Shown in pieces: positions 9,912 to 21,596 of a DNA stretch of 64,000 nt. The position numbers were made by a program, and so were the translations under genes. The DNA comes from Lineus longissimus. Taxonomy: Eukaryota; Nemertea; Pilidiophora; Heteronemertea; Lineidae. The stretch is from the NCBI RefSeq assembly GCF_910592395.1, contig NC_088308.1:12665001-12729000 (forward strand). The letters run 5' to 3'. The notes under the pieces are model-generated. The model saw nothing but the letters and a program-made list of their open reading frames with translations, did no database searches and had not been told where the DNA came from. How positions within the stretch are numbered: position 1 is the first letter of the stretch; every line of letters begins with the position of its first letter.

Positions 9912-12900
9912 ATGGCGGAATCGGGTCTTCGAAAGCCAACCCAGCTGTCATTTGAGGGGAATGTTGCCGAAAACTGGCGAATCTTTGAACGAGAGTATGA
10001 TATATTCGTGAATGCAGGATACAATGACAAGGCTAATGCAGTGAAGGCAGCAATCCTACTAAACTTAGCAGGCTCGGAAGCGATAGAGAGAGAACGTGCA
10101 TTCAACTATGCTCCAGCTAAGCCTGCAAGGCCCAATCCTGCCGGGCGAGATGATCTTCCAGCTGTAGAAGCAGAGACTCCCAATGACCCAGATGTCCTAA
10201 AAAGAAAGTTTGCCGAACTTTGTAATCCGCGCTCGAACATTATTGTAGAACGATTTAAGTTTAATTCTCGAGTACAGAAGGATGGGGAAGCGTTTGTAAC
10301 TTTCCTATCAGATCTAAAGAATAAAGCCAGTTCCTGTCAGTTTGGGGATCTGAACGAACAAATGATTCGAGATAGAATTGTGATAGGTGTACACGGAGAT
10401 AATGTACGCAAGATCCTACTACGGGAAACGGACCTCACTCTCGAGAAAGCTGTCCGGCTGTGTCAGATCCATGAAGTTTCTGAACGAGACGCAAAGGAGA
10501 TGAGCAACGATAAAGAAGTCAACATCGTGAAACGGAAAACGCAACACAAGACGTATAACCGGGAAAGATCGACGAAACCAGGATTTCGAACGGAGAGAAC
10601 AGATTCGAAATGTGGAAATTGTGGATATCAGCAGCACACAGGGAAAAATCGTTCCGATTGCCCCGCTTATGGCAAGCAGTGTAAGAAATGTTCTAAGTGG
10701 AATCATTTTCAATCAGTGTGCCGCGCATCGCAAAGTGCTAGTAGTAGTAAAACCGGGGCCTATCCGCGTAAAAGTGGCAAATTTGTGAAAGAAGTGCAAT
10801 TTTCGCATGATTCTGAGGAAAGCAGTGATACATTCTATATTGAAACCGTAGAAAAGTCGCATAATTCTCAGAAGGAGGATATCCATACAGTGTTGTTACT
10901 CAATAACGTGAAAACAAAAGTCAAAATCGATACAGGTGCTAAGTGTAACGTCATGAGTTTAGTCAAATTGCGCTGCCTCAAAGGCAAATTAGATGTGGTC
11001 AAAAGATGTACACTAGTAGGCTTTGGTGGAAATGCCACTAAAACAGTGGGCGTCGCTAAACTACATTGTGTGCATCGTAGCACATTCCATTCAGTGGAAT
11101 TTCACATCGTTGACAAGGATGTCAGTACCCTATTGGGAATTCAAGACAGCCTAAAACTAGGCCTACTTGCACTTAGCCGAGAAGTGTTTCAGATTGATTC
11201 AAAAACGTGCAAAAAACCTGAACTACCAGGCGTATTGAAAGATTTTCCAGAAATCTTTGATGGAGGGCTGGGTAAACTACCCGTGAAATACAAAATCCAG
11301 TTGGATCCAAGTGTGCCGCCTGTAGTTAGACCAGTTAGAAATGTGCCGTTAGCTTTAAAGGACAAACTTAAGCAGAAACTCGAGGAAATGGTGGAGAAGG
11401 GCATCATAACGCCAGTCTCTGAGGCCACCGACTGGGTGTCCGCTTTAGTGGTCACAACGAAGAAGGCCACAGGAGACTTAAGGGTCTGCATCGACCCTGG
11501 CGACCTTAATAAGGCCATAAAGCGACCTCATTACCCCATGAGGACGATCGAACAAGTAGCAGCAGACATGCCACACGCGAAATACTTTACAGTCATTGAT
11601 CTCAGTTCCGCTTTCTATCAGATACCAATTGATGAGGAATCGTCCCGTCTGACGACATTTGGAACCCCTTTTGGGCGTTACCGATATTTGAGACTTCCCA
11701 TGGGCATTATCTCTGCCCCAGAAGTGTACCAACAGGCGATTGATAACCTTCTCGCAGGTTATCCTGTGCATTCCATACATGATGATATGATCATCGCAGG
11801 TGATGATTCTGACGATCATGACCGCAATCTGGTCAAAGTCTGTAAACGTTTGGTGGAAATAAACGCTAAAGCTGCAATACACAAACTGAAATACAAAATT
11901 CAAGATGCACCATACAATGGACATATCATGTCTAGTGAAGGACTCAAACCGGACCAGGATAAAATTAAAGCTATTTTGAAAATGCCACCGCCAGAGGACA
12001 CAACTGGCCTACTCAGATTCCTGGGCATGGTCAAGTATTTGTGTAAATTTGTGCCCAACCATAGCGACAAATCTGCTCCGCTCAACGACCTTTTGAGAAA
12101 AGACAGAGAATGGTTGTGGGATGCTAACCAGCAAAAGGCTTTTGACATAGTGAAAGATGCCATCGGTGAGGCAACAGTCTTAACTTTTTATGATGTTAAG
12201 AAGGAGGTGACATTGACTTGTGACGCTTCCAAAAGTGGCTTAGGAGCCGCCTGTTTGCAACAGGGCCGACCGGTAGCATTTGCCTCCCGTGCATTATCAG
12301 AGTCCGAGAAACGCTACGCGCAAATAGAGAAAGAACTCTTAGCAGTAACTTTCGCATGTGCAAAATTTCATGACTTTGTGTATGGAAAAGAAATTGTGAT
12401 TGAAACAGATCACCAGCCACTAGTCTCAATTGTTAAAAAACCGTTAGCCTCAGCCCCGGCTAGGCTGTAGCGTCTTCTTTTGAGATTACAGCGCTACACT
12501 TTCAAGTTAGTGTATAAGAAAGGCAAAGAACTATTTGTCGCTGACACGTTATCTAGAGCATACCTGCTAGATGAAACCCCTGAGGAGTACCTAGACCAGG
12601 ATCTTGAAGTTCTGAGTGTATTGCCTATGTCAGAATCTAGACATAAAGAACTTGTGAACGCTACACGTGAAGACAAACACTTGAAAAAACTGAAACAGAT
12701 CATCCAGCAAGGCTGGCCTGAGTCTAAGAGACAAGTTGACAAGGACATTGTTGATTATTTCAATTTTCGCGATGAACTGATTGTGACTGATGACGGTCTA
12801 ATCATGAAAGGACAAAAACTTGTTGTGCCTAAGTTATTGCAGGCAGAATACGCGAAACAGGCTCACCGAGGACACCCTGGGGCTGAGCTCACTAAGAATA

Positions 12901-14000
12901 GAGCCAGAGATGTGCTTTTCTGGTCTACCTTAAGGAATGACATTGACAATCTTGTTAAGTCTTGCAGTGTATTTCTAAGCATGAAATACCATCAAAGCAG
13001 GGAACCATTAATGCCGTATCCAGTACCTACCAGGCCATGGGAAATTATTGGGACTGATTTATTCGAATGGCATGAAACCCAGTATCTGATCAGCGTTGAT
13101 TCATACTCGGGATGGTTTGAAATAAATAGTATGAAGGACACGTGTACCAAGAATCTTATCCAGAAACTCAAGGTACATTTTTCCCGTTTCGGTATACCAG
13201 ATCTTGTAATCTCGGATGAGGGACCACAGTACCGATCTCATGAGTTTGCCAAGTTCGCAGAAACTTGGGGATTCAAGCATACAACCAGCAGTCCTTATTT
13301 CCATTCCAGCAATGGTCTTGCTGAAAATGCAGTAAAAGCTGCTAAAAGACTGTTAGAAAAATCCTACAAGGATGCGACAGACTTTTATTTCAATCTTCTG
13401 AACTGGAGGAACACTCCAAGAGATTCTGTATTGGGATCACAAGCTCAGAGAAATCTATCGCGACGTACTAGAACAGGTTTACCTACTGCAGAAACCTTGT
13501 TGAAACCGTCAGTAATTGATCCAGCTAAAGTTCATAACCGCTTGACTGACCTTAGAAAAACGCAGAAAACATTTGTGGATGCAAAAGCAAAGCCATAAGA
13601 CCCGCTTTAACCCGGTGACAATGTAAGAATGCAAACTAAGAAAGGGTATGACAGAACCGCTGTCGTTGTGAAAGAATCAGAACAGCCGCGTTCATTCATA
13701 GTGAAAGCATCGGACACTGGACTAGAATATCGCAGAAATCGCCAACATCTGCTTAAGACTCCTAATGCTAAGAAAGTGACATTCCAACAAGGAGAGGAGA
13801 ATGAGACAGTGACCGCGAGTGTACCGCATGAACCGGACTTGAATGCGCCAAATATGAAGACTCTGCCACCGGGCAAAACCACTGTTGCAGCAAATGTTGC
13901 ACCGCCGCAACCCGCAATACCACAGACTGCTAAACAGGTTGTAACTAGGTCAGGAGGATCAATTGTACCACCCACGCGTTTCAATGACTGTGTTCGTTAA
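9912..14000 (+). pseudogene. gag-pol polyprotein of the Ty3/gypsy element, three in-frame stops
   Basis: From ATG 9912 one frame runs for 1363 codons. Gag has a Cys/His knuckle region near residues 234-270 (CGNCGYQQHTGKNRSDC, CKKCSKWNHFQSVC). Protease has IDTGAKCNVMS near 340. RT has YFTVIDLSSAFYQIPI near 557 and a catalytic HDDM box near 625, where YxDD is usual. RNase H has LTCDASKSGLG near 767. Integrase has an HHCC finger (AHRGHPGAE...KSCSVFLSMK, with Phe where the second Cys is expected) and Asp, Asp, Glu in GTDLFEW, SDEGPQY and GLAENAVK. The C-terminal tail (PGDNVRMQTKKGYDRTAVVV) is at 13612 onward. TAG at 12468, TAA at 13596 and TAA at 13608 interrupt the frame without shifting it. These are recent point mutations. 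Confidence 0.9.
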
Positions 14001-14400
14001 TGTGCTTTGATTTCAAGTCTCAAAGTCATTGTGTAAAACATGAATGTTTTGATTTTCACCTATAGACTGCGCATATAACTTTGCAGTAGTGGTACCGATA
14101 TATATTTAGCAACCACTTACTTTTGACTTTTTGCTTAACTGCATAATAGTGTGCCTATATATTTGTAGTGGTAGAAATCACTTTCTTTTGGTTACAGACT
14201 TTTGATAGTATTCATTGATATGGACAATACTAGTATCTTTATTTAGGTAGTGTGATTCAGAGCAATCGTTATCATTTAAATGATTCAGAGTCAGACATTG
14301 TAAGTCTAGTTTAAAGTTTAAGTGTTCAGACATTCGGACCATAGTTTCAGTTTAAAATGTTTTGAAGTTTTAACAGTTCATACTTAGTGTATCTTCTTTC

Positions 14401-14413
14401 GAAAAGGGAAGGA
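14401..14413 (+). promoter_or_regulatory. Polypurine tract
   Basis: GAAAAGGGAAGGA is all purine and ends directly at the 3' LTR, as required for priming plus-strand DNA synthesis. Between the gag-pol end (14000) and here only AT-rich untranslated sequence is seen. Confidence 0.8.
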
Positions 14414-14545
14414 TGTAATGAGACAAGACGTTTAGGTCTAATCCTTAACACCAGGTGTCACGACCGGATGTTACAACATGGCTGAGTACCAATAAAACCC
14501 ATCATAATGTTATCCAAGTCTTCCGTATTTATACAAGAACTTACA
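14414..14545 (+). repeat. 3' LTR of the Ty3/gypsy element
   Basis: This is the 132-bp partner of 9579-9710, TGTAATG to TTACA, followed directly by the target duplication CCCTT. Confidence 0.95.
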
Positions 14546-14550
14546 CCCTT

Positions 14551-14965
14551 GCTGCGTGACATTGCACCATATGTGAGATAATCTATGTTCCTGGTCATCC
14601 AGTCATCACCTTCAACGAAAAGGCGGACAAACTAGCAGGCACGGCCCATATCTTCAGGGACCTGGACCCAATGCCAAGGGAAATCAGCAACTGCTTGCAG
14701 CACCCACTACACACGGCGGAGCTAGACCAAGGTCTACATGGTCTCTCGACAGGATGCTGGAGAGGGGAACAGAGAGAGGAGAGGGTGCCAAGTGTCACCT
14801 GCGAGGGACCCATAGACATTTAGCCACATAACGGAAAATAGGAGCCATGACACAGAGGGGACTGGTGGCGCCGATGAACTTGTTGGAGGGAGAAGGGCCA
14901 ATGAGTTATCCAGAGCCTCCACTTCTCTGATGTCTACACATCATTAACAAAAACAACAACAAAGC
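14551..14965 (+). pseudogene. Non-LTR retrotransposon fragment, RNase H part 2 and 3' end
   Basis: After the gypsy element, RNase H-like reading resumes with a frame change: ICYVPGHPVITFNEKADKLA matches the 'YCPGHaG..gNErADrLA' end of the domain. Eroded coding sequence continues to about 14830. An ACAAAAACAACAACAAAG stretch near 14946-14965 looks like the 3' tail of the element. This is the third piece of the fragment begun at 4130. Confidence 0.6.
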
Positions 14966-15098
14966 AAGGATACATCACATGTCATACTGATTTTGATTTG
15001 ACCTATATACTATACATGTGGCATATTTCTTAACCAGCATGAATTCCTAACCACCAAATATCTGTACGGTGTGCACAATGGCCCCTGGCCTTTTCATT
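14966..15098 (+). mobile_element. 3' remnant of a family-A repeat
   Basis: It contains a degenerate monomer end (ACATCACATGTCATACTG, TTTGATTTGACC) and the terminal GGTGTGCACAATGGCCCCTGG followed by CCTTTTCATT. Only the last part of an element is preserved. Confidence 0.55.
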
Positions 15099-15733
15099 GG
15101 ATGATTGTGACACAGGATTTACAGCAGCATCAGACATTTCTGATTTATCACTGTTTGGGTCAATAGAATTCATTTGAAAGCCAACTGGCTCAAGGGCTCT
15201 GGCATTGGCTTGGGGTATTTTCAATGTCAACCCCTCCTTCTCCATCATTTTCCTTCTAAGTTTGCTGGACTTTATCAATAAGATGGTCCCGATTGTCGGC
15301 ATCCACATTTTCAAAATTGCACAACCGTGCTTGCCTACACAGCCTACACGTACTTGTTTACAGTTCATCCGAATTCTTAGCAATAGCACAAAATACATGC
15401 CTATAAAAGGGTGCTTCAAGCTCATGCATGAAATGACTGTCGAATGTACGCAAAGCTTTTTCATAGTTTGATGCCTTATCACCCACACGATTTCCGTTCG
15501 CATCGACAGTTACAGCGGAGCCTGGGTCTACAAAGTCTCGAATAGATCTTGCACTTGCTCCCCAGCACAATGCAGTAGCATGGAGCACTGCACTGGGTGT
15601 CTGCTGTGATGCCTTTTGCATCAATAAAATACTGGAATGTTCGCTTCCATTTCTTCCCTTTTGGCCTGAGTGTGTTGGAATCACCGTTCATTTGAAAGGG
15701 TCTGACGGCGGATATTTCTGAATTATCTGCCAT
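15099..15733 (-). pseudogene. LTR-retrotransposon gag, frameshifted (minus strand)
   Basis: The start is MADNSEISAVRPFQMNGDS at 15733, close behind an LTR and PBS-like sequence. The reading passes into a second frame (RDFVDPGSAVTVDANGNRVG, ASNYEKALRTFDSHFMHELE) and then a third (GLTLKIPQANARALEPVGF), so there are at least two frameshifts. The composition matches gag proteins of gypsy-like elements, with no zinc knuckle in the surviving part. Positions 15415-15733 lie in the 6.5-kb inverted repeat and have a near-identical mirror copy at 21597-21917. The rest exists only here. Confidence 0.6.
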
Positions 15734-15765
15734 TTTACCAGCTTACTTCCACCATCTGTCACCAC

Positions 15766-15969
15766 TGATCTATTTTATGGGTTTGCACTCCGGACTACTC
15801 CTAGGAGTTGCATATAAAATACTGTTTTTGATTGACAACAACTCTGATAAGTGAAGCCATCTTAGACTATTTATCATACTTCGTCCAGGTAGCAGCACTG
15901 CTGTAGCGCCAATTATGAATTCACTACAATAATTACTGCTCTCACTTCGGCTTACTAGGTGGGACATCA
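15766..15969 (-). repeat. LTR (left, outward facing)
   Basis: The minus strand runs TGATGTCCCACC to ATAGATCA, 204 bp, with TGAT/ATCA inverted termini. It is followed by GTGGTGACAGATGG (PBS-like) and then the gag start. It is the mirror image of 21361-21564. No partner LTR at the 3' side of the gag was found. Confidence 0.55.
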
Positions 15970-16029
15970 TTTCCCCCAGGAAACGCCATCAGACTGTGCG
16001 ATTAGTATAGCATCAATTACGAATTCCCT

Positions 16030-18085
16030 GTTTTTTATATGTCCGTCGCAAGAGGGACGTATTAAGGTATGGCCCTGTCGTGCGTTGTGTGTTCGGGCTA
16101 TGATTTAAGAACCGCTAGAGATTTCACTCTCATTTTTGTGGTAGTAAGAACAGGAGACTGGTAAGGTTCGATATCCGGTGTGACCTGACTTACACTTTGG
16201 GGACTAGGGGGCATTATATGAAAACACTAAAAGTGCGATAACTCCTGCTAATGTTGGTTGCAGCTTGCTGAAATTTTTATGGCAGATACAGCCAGGTCCA
16301 CAAGTATGGACCTGGCTGTATGGACCTCGCATCGTACCGTATTCTAATCGGTTCCTGGTCGGTCCGTAACGCTATTATTTAGAGGACGACAAACCGACGG
16401 CCCGACCAATCACAGACCGAAGTGCGGTCCATGTCCTAATAATCGTCGGTCGTAGTTCAGATTTTATCGGTTCATGTATTGATTTTGTTTTTGTTTTTAT
16501 TGTATTTTTTCGGGCTGTTCCACATCTCTACCATCCTTGGAAAATCAAGGAGTGGCAGTAATACCCTCTGATTTTCTCATGATACATTACTGGTATCTTT
16601 TTACTCTATGGTCCCTTTCCAGGTGGTAGTACTTTTAGGGAAAAGTGAAACACTTTCTCTCAGACTGAAACTTTCTCTCAGACTGAAGCTTCCTTAATTT
16701 ACTATAAGGCCGACAGGAGCTGCTCCATATTTTCTGGTCCCACAGGAGCTGTTCCACATCACTTACTACCTCATTGCCGTAAACATGGTAGAGTCCATCA
16801 ATCTATCTTCAGTGGTGAAATTACCTGAAGTACCCTGAAGGATGTCTGGAATCTGGCCTGCAGCTGATCCACCTTCCATATTTGATATACATTCGGCACA
16901 TTGACATTGCCAATTGCCGATTGCTGGGTATTGAACTATCCCAAATATAAAATGTAAACAAGATCACATGATCAACGACGACGCAGCAGAAAGTAAACAA
17001 CACTAACACGTGCTGCGCAAATCTATTTTCCGGAAATTACCGAAGAAACCTGAAAATAACAAATAAGCAATCAGATTTTCTGATACCACCATGCATCCCA
17101 GATCCTCCAATCACAAACAAGGTAACAGACAGCTATTGAAAGAAATTATGCATGAAGGCTGTGCCAATGTCAGAAGGAAGAATGCAAAATTTTGACAAAT
17201 GACATCTTTTAATTCATAATTAAGTTACATTTTGCACGGAGTGCGGATTCTTTGCTTTCGGAGAGAATATATATAACGGGAGAAAAATAATTTTGGCACT
17301 CGGCAAAAAGTAACATACGATACAAAGGCTTACAGGCGGCGATCAATCTCCGGGTGCTGACTACTTTTGACGGCCCTGCCTAGGTGACAGTAACTAATGT
17401 GATTTCTGGTTTAGCCACCTGGGGGCGCTATGCAAAAACACCAAAAGTGTGATAACTTGCTGAATATTGGTCGCAGCTTGCTGACATTTTTATTGTAGGT
17501 ACTTCTTATGAGGGGCAGTAATGTGCCATACTTGTTTTGACCTTGACCTTTTTGACTCACTGTAGGGGAGTCTTTATAACACCACCGTCGTCGTTGTTAA
17601 AAAAAACAGTGGCACGTTTCTAAACCGCTAGAGCTATGAACTTGAAACTTCGTTCACATAACTCCCCAGGTCAGGTGACCTCCGACAATGAATTTCCGAT
17701 CTGATTCTTGACTTGGCCACCAGGAGGCCAAAAGTAAAAAATGTACAAAGTGCAATATCTGGCTTATTAATGACTTGTTTTCGATGATATTTTTATGGTA
17801 GGTACTCCAAGCAATAATACATCACTTGTCTGTCATACTGACTTTGGTTTGACCTGTATACTATAATTATGCCCCCGCTAAAGTGGGGGCATTATGTTCT
17901 TAGGTGGTTTCCGGCCGTCGCGTCGTCCGCCGCCTCCGCCGCACTGAATTCCAGACTATAACTCAAGAACCCCTTGCTCGGCTGACTTGACATTTTTAGG
18001 GGGTGTAGGCCTAGTGTGTCAAAGGGTCCCTATTGTTTTTTGGCGCGTTCCAAAATCCAATATGGCTGCCAGCCGCCATCTTAGA
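16030..18085 (+). repeat. HINE-like repeat modules within the left arm
   Basis: It holds hairpin-headed modules like those elsewhere. At 16041 there is ATGTCCGTCGCAAGAGGGAC followed by a GTATGGCCCTGTCG head. At 17552 ACTCACTGTAGGGGAGTC precedes CACCGTCGTCGTTG and GGCACGTTTC (17611). At 17872 ATGCCCCC-gctaaagt-GGGGGCAT precedes a GTCGTCCGCCGCC tract. The CTCF-like variants CCACCTGGGGGC (about 17416) and CCACCAGGAGGC (about 17708) are present. A short duplicated motif (AGGTCCA/TGGACCT, 16290-16325) folds back locally. No genes were seen. Confidence 0.5.
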
Positions 18086-18808
18086 TTTTCGCATGCCGCT
18101 CGTTTACTAGAGAACCGGAGGTCCAACAGTCTTCAAACTTTTGTGGTGTGATTGTCTATGGTAGGGGAGGTTCCCTACCGATTTTGGGCCCGACCCGAAA
18201 TCAAAGATGGCCGCCAGCCACCATCTTAGATTTTCGCATTCCGCTCGTTAACTGGAGAACCGGAGGTCTAACAGTCTTCAAACTTTTGTGGCGTAATGGT
18301 CTATGGTAGGGGAGGTTCCCTATCAATTTTGGGCCCGACCAGAAATCAAAGATGGCCGCCAGCCACCATCTTCGATTTTCGCATTCCGCTTGTTTACTAA
18401 AGAACCAGAGGTCCAACAGTCTTCAAACTTTTGTGGCGTAATGGTCTATGGTTAGGGAGGTTCCCTATCGATTTTGGGCCCGACCCGAAATCAAAGATGG
18501 CCGCCAGCCACCATCTTAGATTTTCGCATTCCGCCCGTTAACTGGAGAACCGGAGGTCCAACAGTCTTCAAACTTTTGTGGCATAATAGTCTATGGTAGG
18601 GGAGGTTCCCTATCAATTTTGGGCCCGACCCGAAATCAAAGATGGCCGCCAGCCACCATCTTAGATTTTGGCATTCCGCTCGTTAACTGGAGAACCAGAG
18701 GTCCAACAGTCTTTAAACTTTTGTGGTGTAATGGTCTATGGTAGGGGAGGTTCCCTATCGATTTTGGGCCAGACCCGAAATCAAAGATGGCCACCAGCCA
18801 CCATCTTA
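18086..18808 (+). repeat. Tandem array, five ~145-bp units
   Basis: Each unit runs from GATTTTCGCATTCCGCTCG through GTCCAACAGTCTTCAAACTT and GGTAGGGGAGGTTCCCTA to AAAGATGGCCGCCAGCCACC. Unit starts are near 18086, 18231, 18374, 18520 and 18665. The right arm has only about three units. Overlapping ORFs here are by-products of the repeat. Confidence 0.85.
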
Positions 18809-18825
18809 GATTTTGATTTTTGGGT
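18776..18825. repeat. Centre of the inverted repeat
   Basis: A spacer of about 50 bp separates GGGCCAGACCC (18765-18775) from GGGTCTGGCCC (18826-18836). The spacer itself is part of a 145-bp unit and contains the smaller hairpin AAGATGG...CCATCTT. Confidence 0.85.
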
Positions 18826-21360
18826 CTGGCCCAAAATCGATAGGGAACCTCCCCTACCATAGACCATTACACCACAAAAGTTTAAAGACTGTTGGACCTC
18901 TGGTTCTCCAGTTAACGAGCGGAATGCCAAAATCTAAGATGGTGGCTGGCGGCCATCTTTGATTTCGGGTCGGGCCCAAAATCGGTAGGGAACCTCCCCT
19001 ACCATAGACAATCACACCACAAAAGTTTGAAGACTGTTGGACCTCCGGTTCTCTAGTTAACGAGCGGAATGCGAAAATCTAAGATGGTGGCTGGCGGCCA
19101 TCTTTGATTTCGGGTCGGCCCAAAATCGGTAGGGAACCTCCCCTACCATAGACAATCACACCACAAAAGTTTGAAGACTGTTGGACCTCCGGTTCTCTAG
19201 TAAACGAGCGGCATGCGAAAATCTAAGATGGCGGCTGGCAGCCATATTGGATTTTGGAACGCGCCAAAAAACAATAGGGACCCTTTGACACACTAGGCCT
19301 ACACCCCCTAAAAATGTCAAGTCAGCCGAGCAAGGGGTTCTTGAGTTATAGTCTGGAATTCAGTGCGGCGGACGCGGCGGACGACGCGACGGCCGGAAAC
19401 CACCTAAGAACATAATGCCCCCACTTTAGCGGGGGCATAATTATAGTATACAGGTCAAACCAAAGTCAGTATGACAGACAAGTGATGTATTATTGCTTGG
19501 AGTACCTACCATAAAAATATCATCGAAAACAAGTCATTAATAAGCCAGATATTGCACTTTGTACATTTTTTACTTTTGGCCTCCTGGTGGCCAAGTCAAG
19601 AATCAGATCGGAAATTCATTGTCGGAGGTCACCTGACCTGGGGAGTTATGTGAACGAAGTTTCAAGTTCATAGCTCTAGCGGTTTAGAAACGTGCCACTG
19701 TTTTTTTTAACAACGACGACGGTGGTGTTATAAAGACTCCCCTACAGTGAGTCAAAAAGGTCAAGGTCAAAACAAGTATGGCACATTACTGCCCCTCATA
19801 AGAAGTACCTACAATAAAAATGTCAGCAAGCTGCGACCAATATTCAGCAAGTTATCACACTTTTGGTGTTTTTGCATAGCGCCCCCAGGTGGCTAAACCA
19901 GAAATCACATTAGGTCGAAAGATAGCCGATTAGTTACTGTCACCTAGGCAGGGCCGTCAAAAGTAGTCAGCACCCGGAGATTGATCGCCGCCTGTAAGCC
20001 TTTGTATCGTATGTTACTTTTTGCCGAGTGCCAAAATTATTTTTCTCCCGTTATATATATTCTCTCCGAAAGCAAAGAATCCGCACTCCGTGCAAAATGT
20101 AACTTAATTATGAATTAAAAGATGTCATTTGTCAAAATTTTGCATTCTTCCTTCTGACATTGGCACAGCCTTCATGCATAATTTCTTTCAATAGCTGTCT
20201 GTTACCTTGTTTGTGATTGGAGGATCTGGGATGCATGGTGGTATCAGAAAATCCGATTGCTTATTTGTTATTTTCGGGTTTCTTCGGTAATTTCCGAAAA
20301 AATAGATTTGCGCAGCACGTGTTAGTGTTGTTTACTCTTTCTGCTGCGTCGTCGTTGATCATGTGATCTTGTTTACATTTTATATTTGGGATAGTTCAAT
20401 ACCCAGCAATCGGCAATTGGCAATGTCAATGTGCCGAATGTATATCAAATATGGAAGGTGGATCAGCTGCAGGCCAGATTCCAGACATCCTTCAGGGTAC
20501 TTCAGGTAATTTCACCACTGAAGATAGATTGATGGACTCTACCATGTTTACGGCAATGAGGTAGTAAGTGATGTGGAACAGCTCCTGTGGGACCAGAAAA
20601 TATGGAGCAGCTCCTGTCGGCCTTATAGTAAATTAAGGAAGCTTCAGTCTGAGAGAAAGTTTCAGTCTGAGAGAAAGTGTTTCACTTTTCCCTAAAAGTA
20701 CTACCACCTGGAAAGGGACCATAGAGTAAAAAGATACCAGTAATGTATCATGAGAAAATCAGAGGGTATTACTGCCACTCCTTGATTTTCCAAGGATGGT
20801 AGAGATGTGGAACAGCCCGAAAAAATACAATAAAAACAAAAACAAAATCAATACATGAACCGATAAAATCTGAACTACGACCGACGATTATTAGGACATG
20901 GACCGCACTTCGGTCTGTGATTGGTCGGGCCGTCGGTTTGTCGTCCTCTAAATAATAGCGTTACGGACCGACCAGGAACCGATTAGAATACGGTACGATG
21001 CGAGGTCCATACAGCCAGGTCCATACTTGTGGACCTGGCTGTATCTGCCATAAAAATTTCAGCAAGCTGCAACCAACATTAGCAGGAGTTATCGCACTTT
21101 TAGTGTTTTCATATAATGCCCCCTAGTCCCCAAAGTGTAAGTCAGGTCACACCGGATATCGAACCTTACCAGTCTCCTGTTCTTACTACCACAAAAATGA
21201 GAGTGAAATCTCTAGCGGTTCTTAAATCATAGCCCGAACACACAACGCACGACAGGGCCATACCTTAATACGTCCCTCTTGCGACGGACATATAAAAAAC
21301 AGGGAATTCGTAATTGATGCTATACTAATCGCACAGTCTGATGGCGTTTCCTGGGGGAAA

Positions 21361-21564
21361 TGATGTCCCACCTAGTAAGCCGAAGTGAGAGCAGTAATTA
21401 TTGTAGTGAATTCATAATTGGCGCTACAGCAGTGCTGCTACCTGGACGAAGTATGATAAATAGTCTAAGATGGCTTCACTTATCAGAGTTGTTGTCAATC
21501 AAAAACAGTATTTTATACGCAACTCCTAGGAGTAGTCCGGAGTGCAAACCCATAAAATAGATCA
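21361..21564 (+). repeat. LTR (right, outward facing)
   Basis: It runs TGATGTCCCACC to ATAGATCA, 204 bp, followed by GTGGTGACAGATGG, a PBS-like sequence, and 32 bp later by the gag ATG. It mirrors 15766-15969. Confidence 0.55.
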
Positions 21565-21596
21565 GTGGTGACAGATGGTGGAAGTAAGCTGGTAAA

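Larger units (their letters stand above)
9579..14545 (+). mobile_element. Ty3/gypsy LTR retrotransposon, full length
   Basis: Two 132-bp LTRs (9579-9710, 14414-14545) differ at about one position. The 5-bp target duplication CCCTT (9574-9578, 14546-14550) is perfect. A primer-binding site (TGGTGTCAGAAG) directly follows the 5' LTR, and a polypurine tract (GAAAAGGGAAGGA) directly precedes the 3' LTR. One long gag-pol frame spans 9912-14000 with order gag, protease, RT, RNase H, integrase, as in Ty3/gypsy. Near-identical LTRs imply recent insertion, but the frame carries three stops. It is inserted in the RNase H region of the old non-LTR fragment. Confidence 0.95.
15415..18775 (+). repeat. Left arm of a 6.5-kb inverted repeat
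   Basis: This arm of about 3360 bp is the reverse complement of 18826-21917. Pairings checked by eye include 15770-15970 with 21360-21560, 17607 with 19700, and 18765-18775 with 18826-18836. The similarity stops abruptly outside 15415, in the gag after 'HFMHE'. The arms differ by scattered substitutions, by about 20 bp near 17402/19912, and by two extra 145-bp units here. They are therefore two diverged copies, not the same bases read twice. Confidence 0.9.

Noticed and set aside
18086-19250. ORFs repeated across the 145-bp units
   Set aside because: They exist only because the repeat period keeps a frame open; different units give different, unrelated frames.
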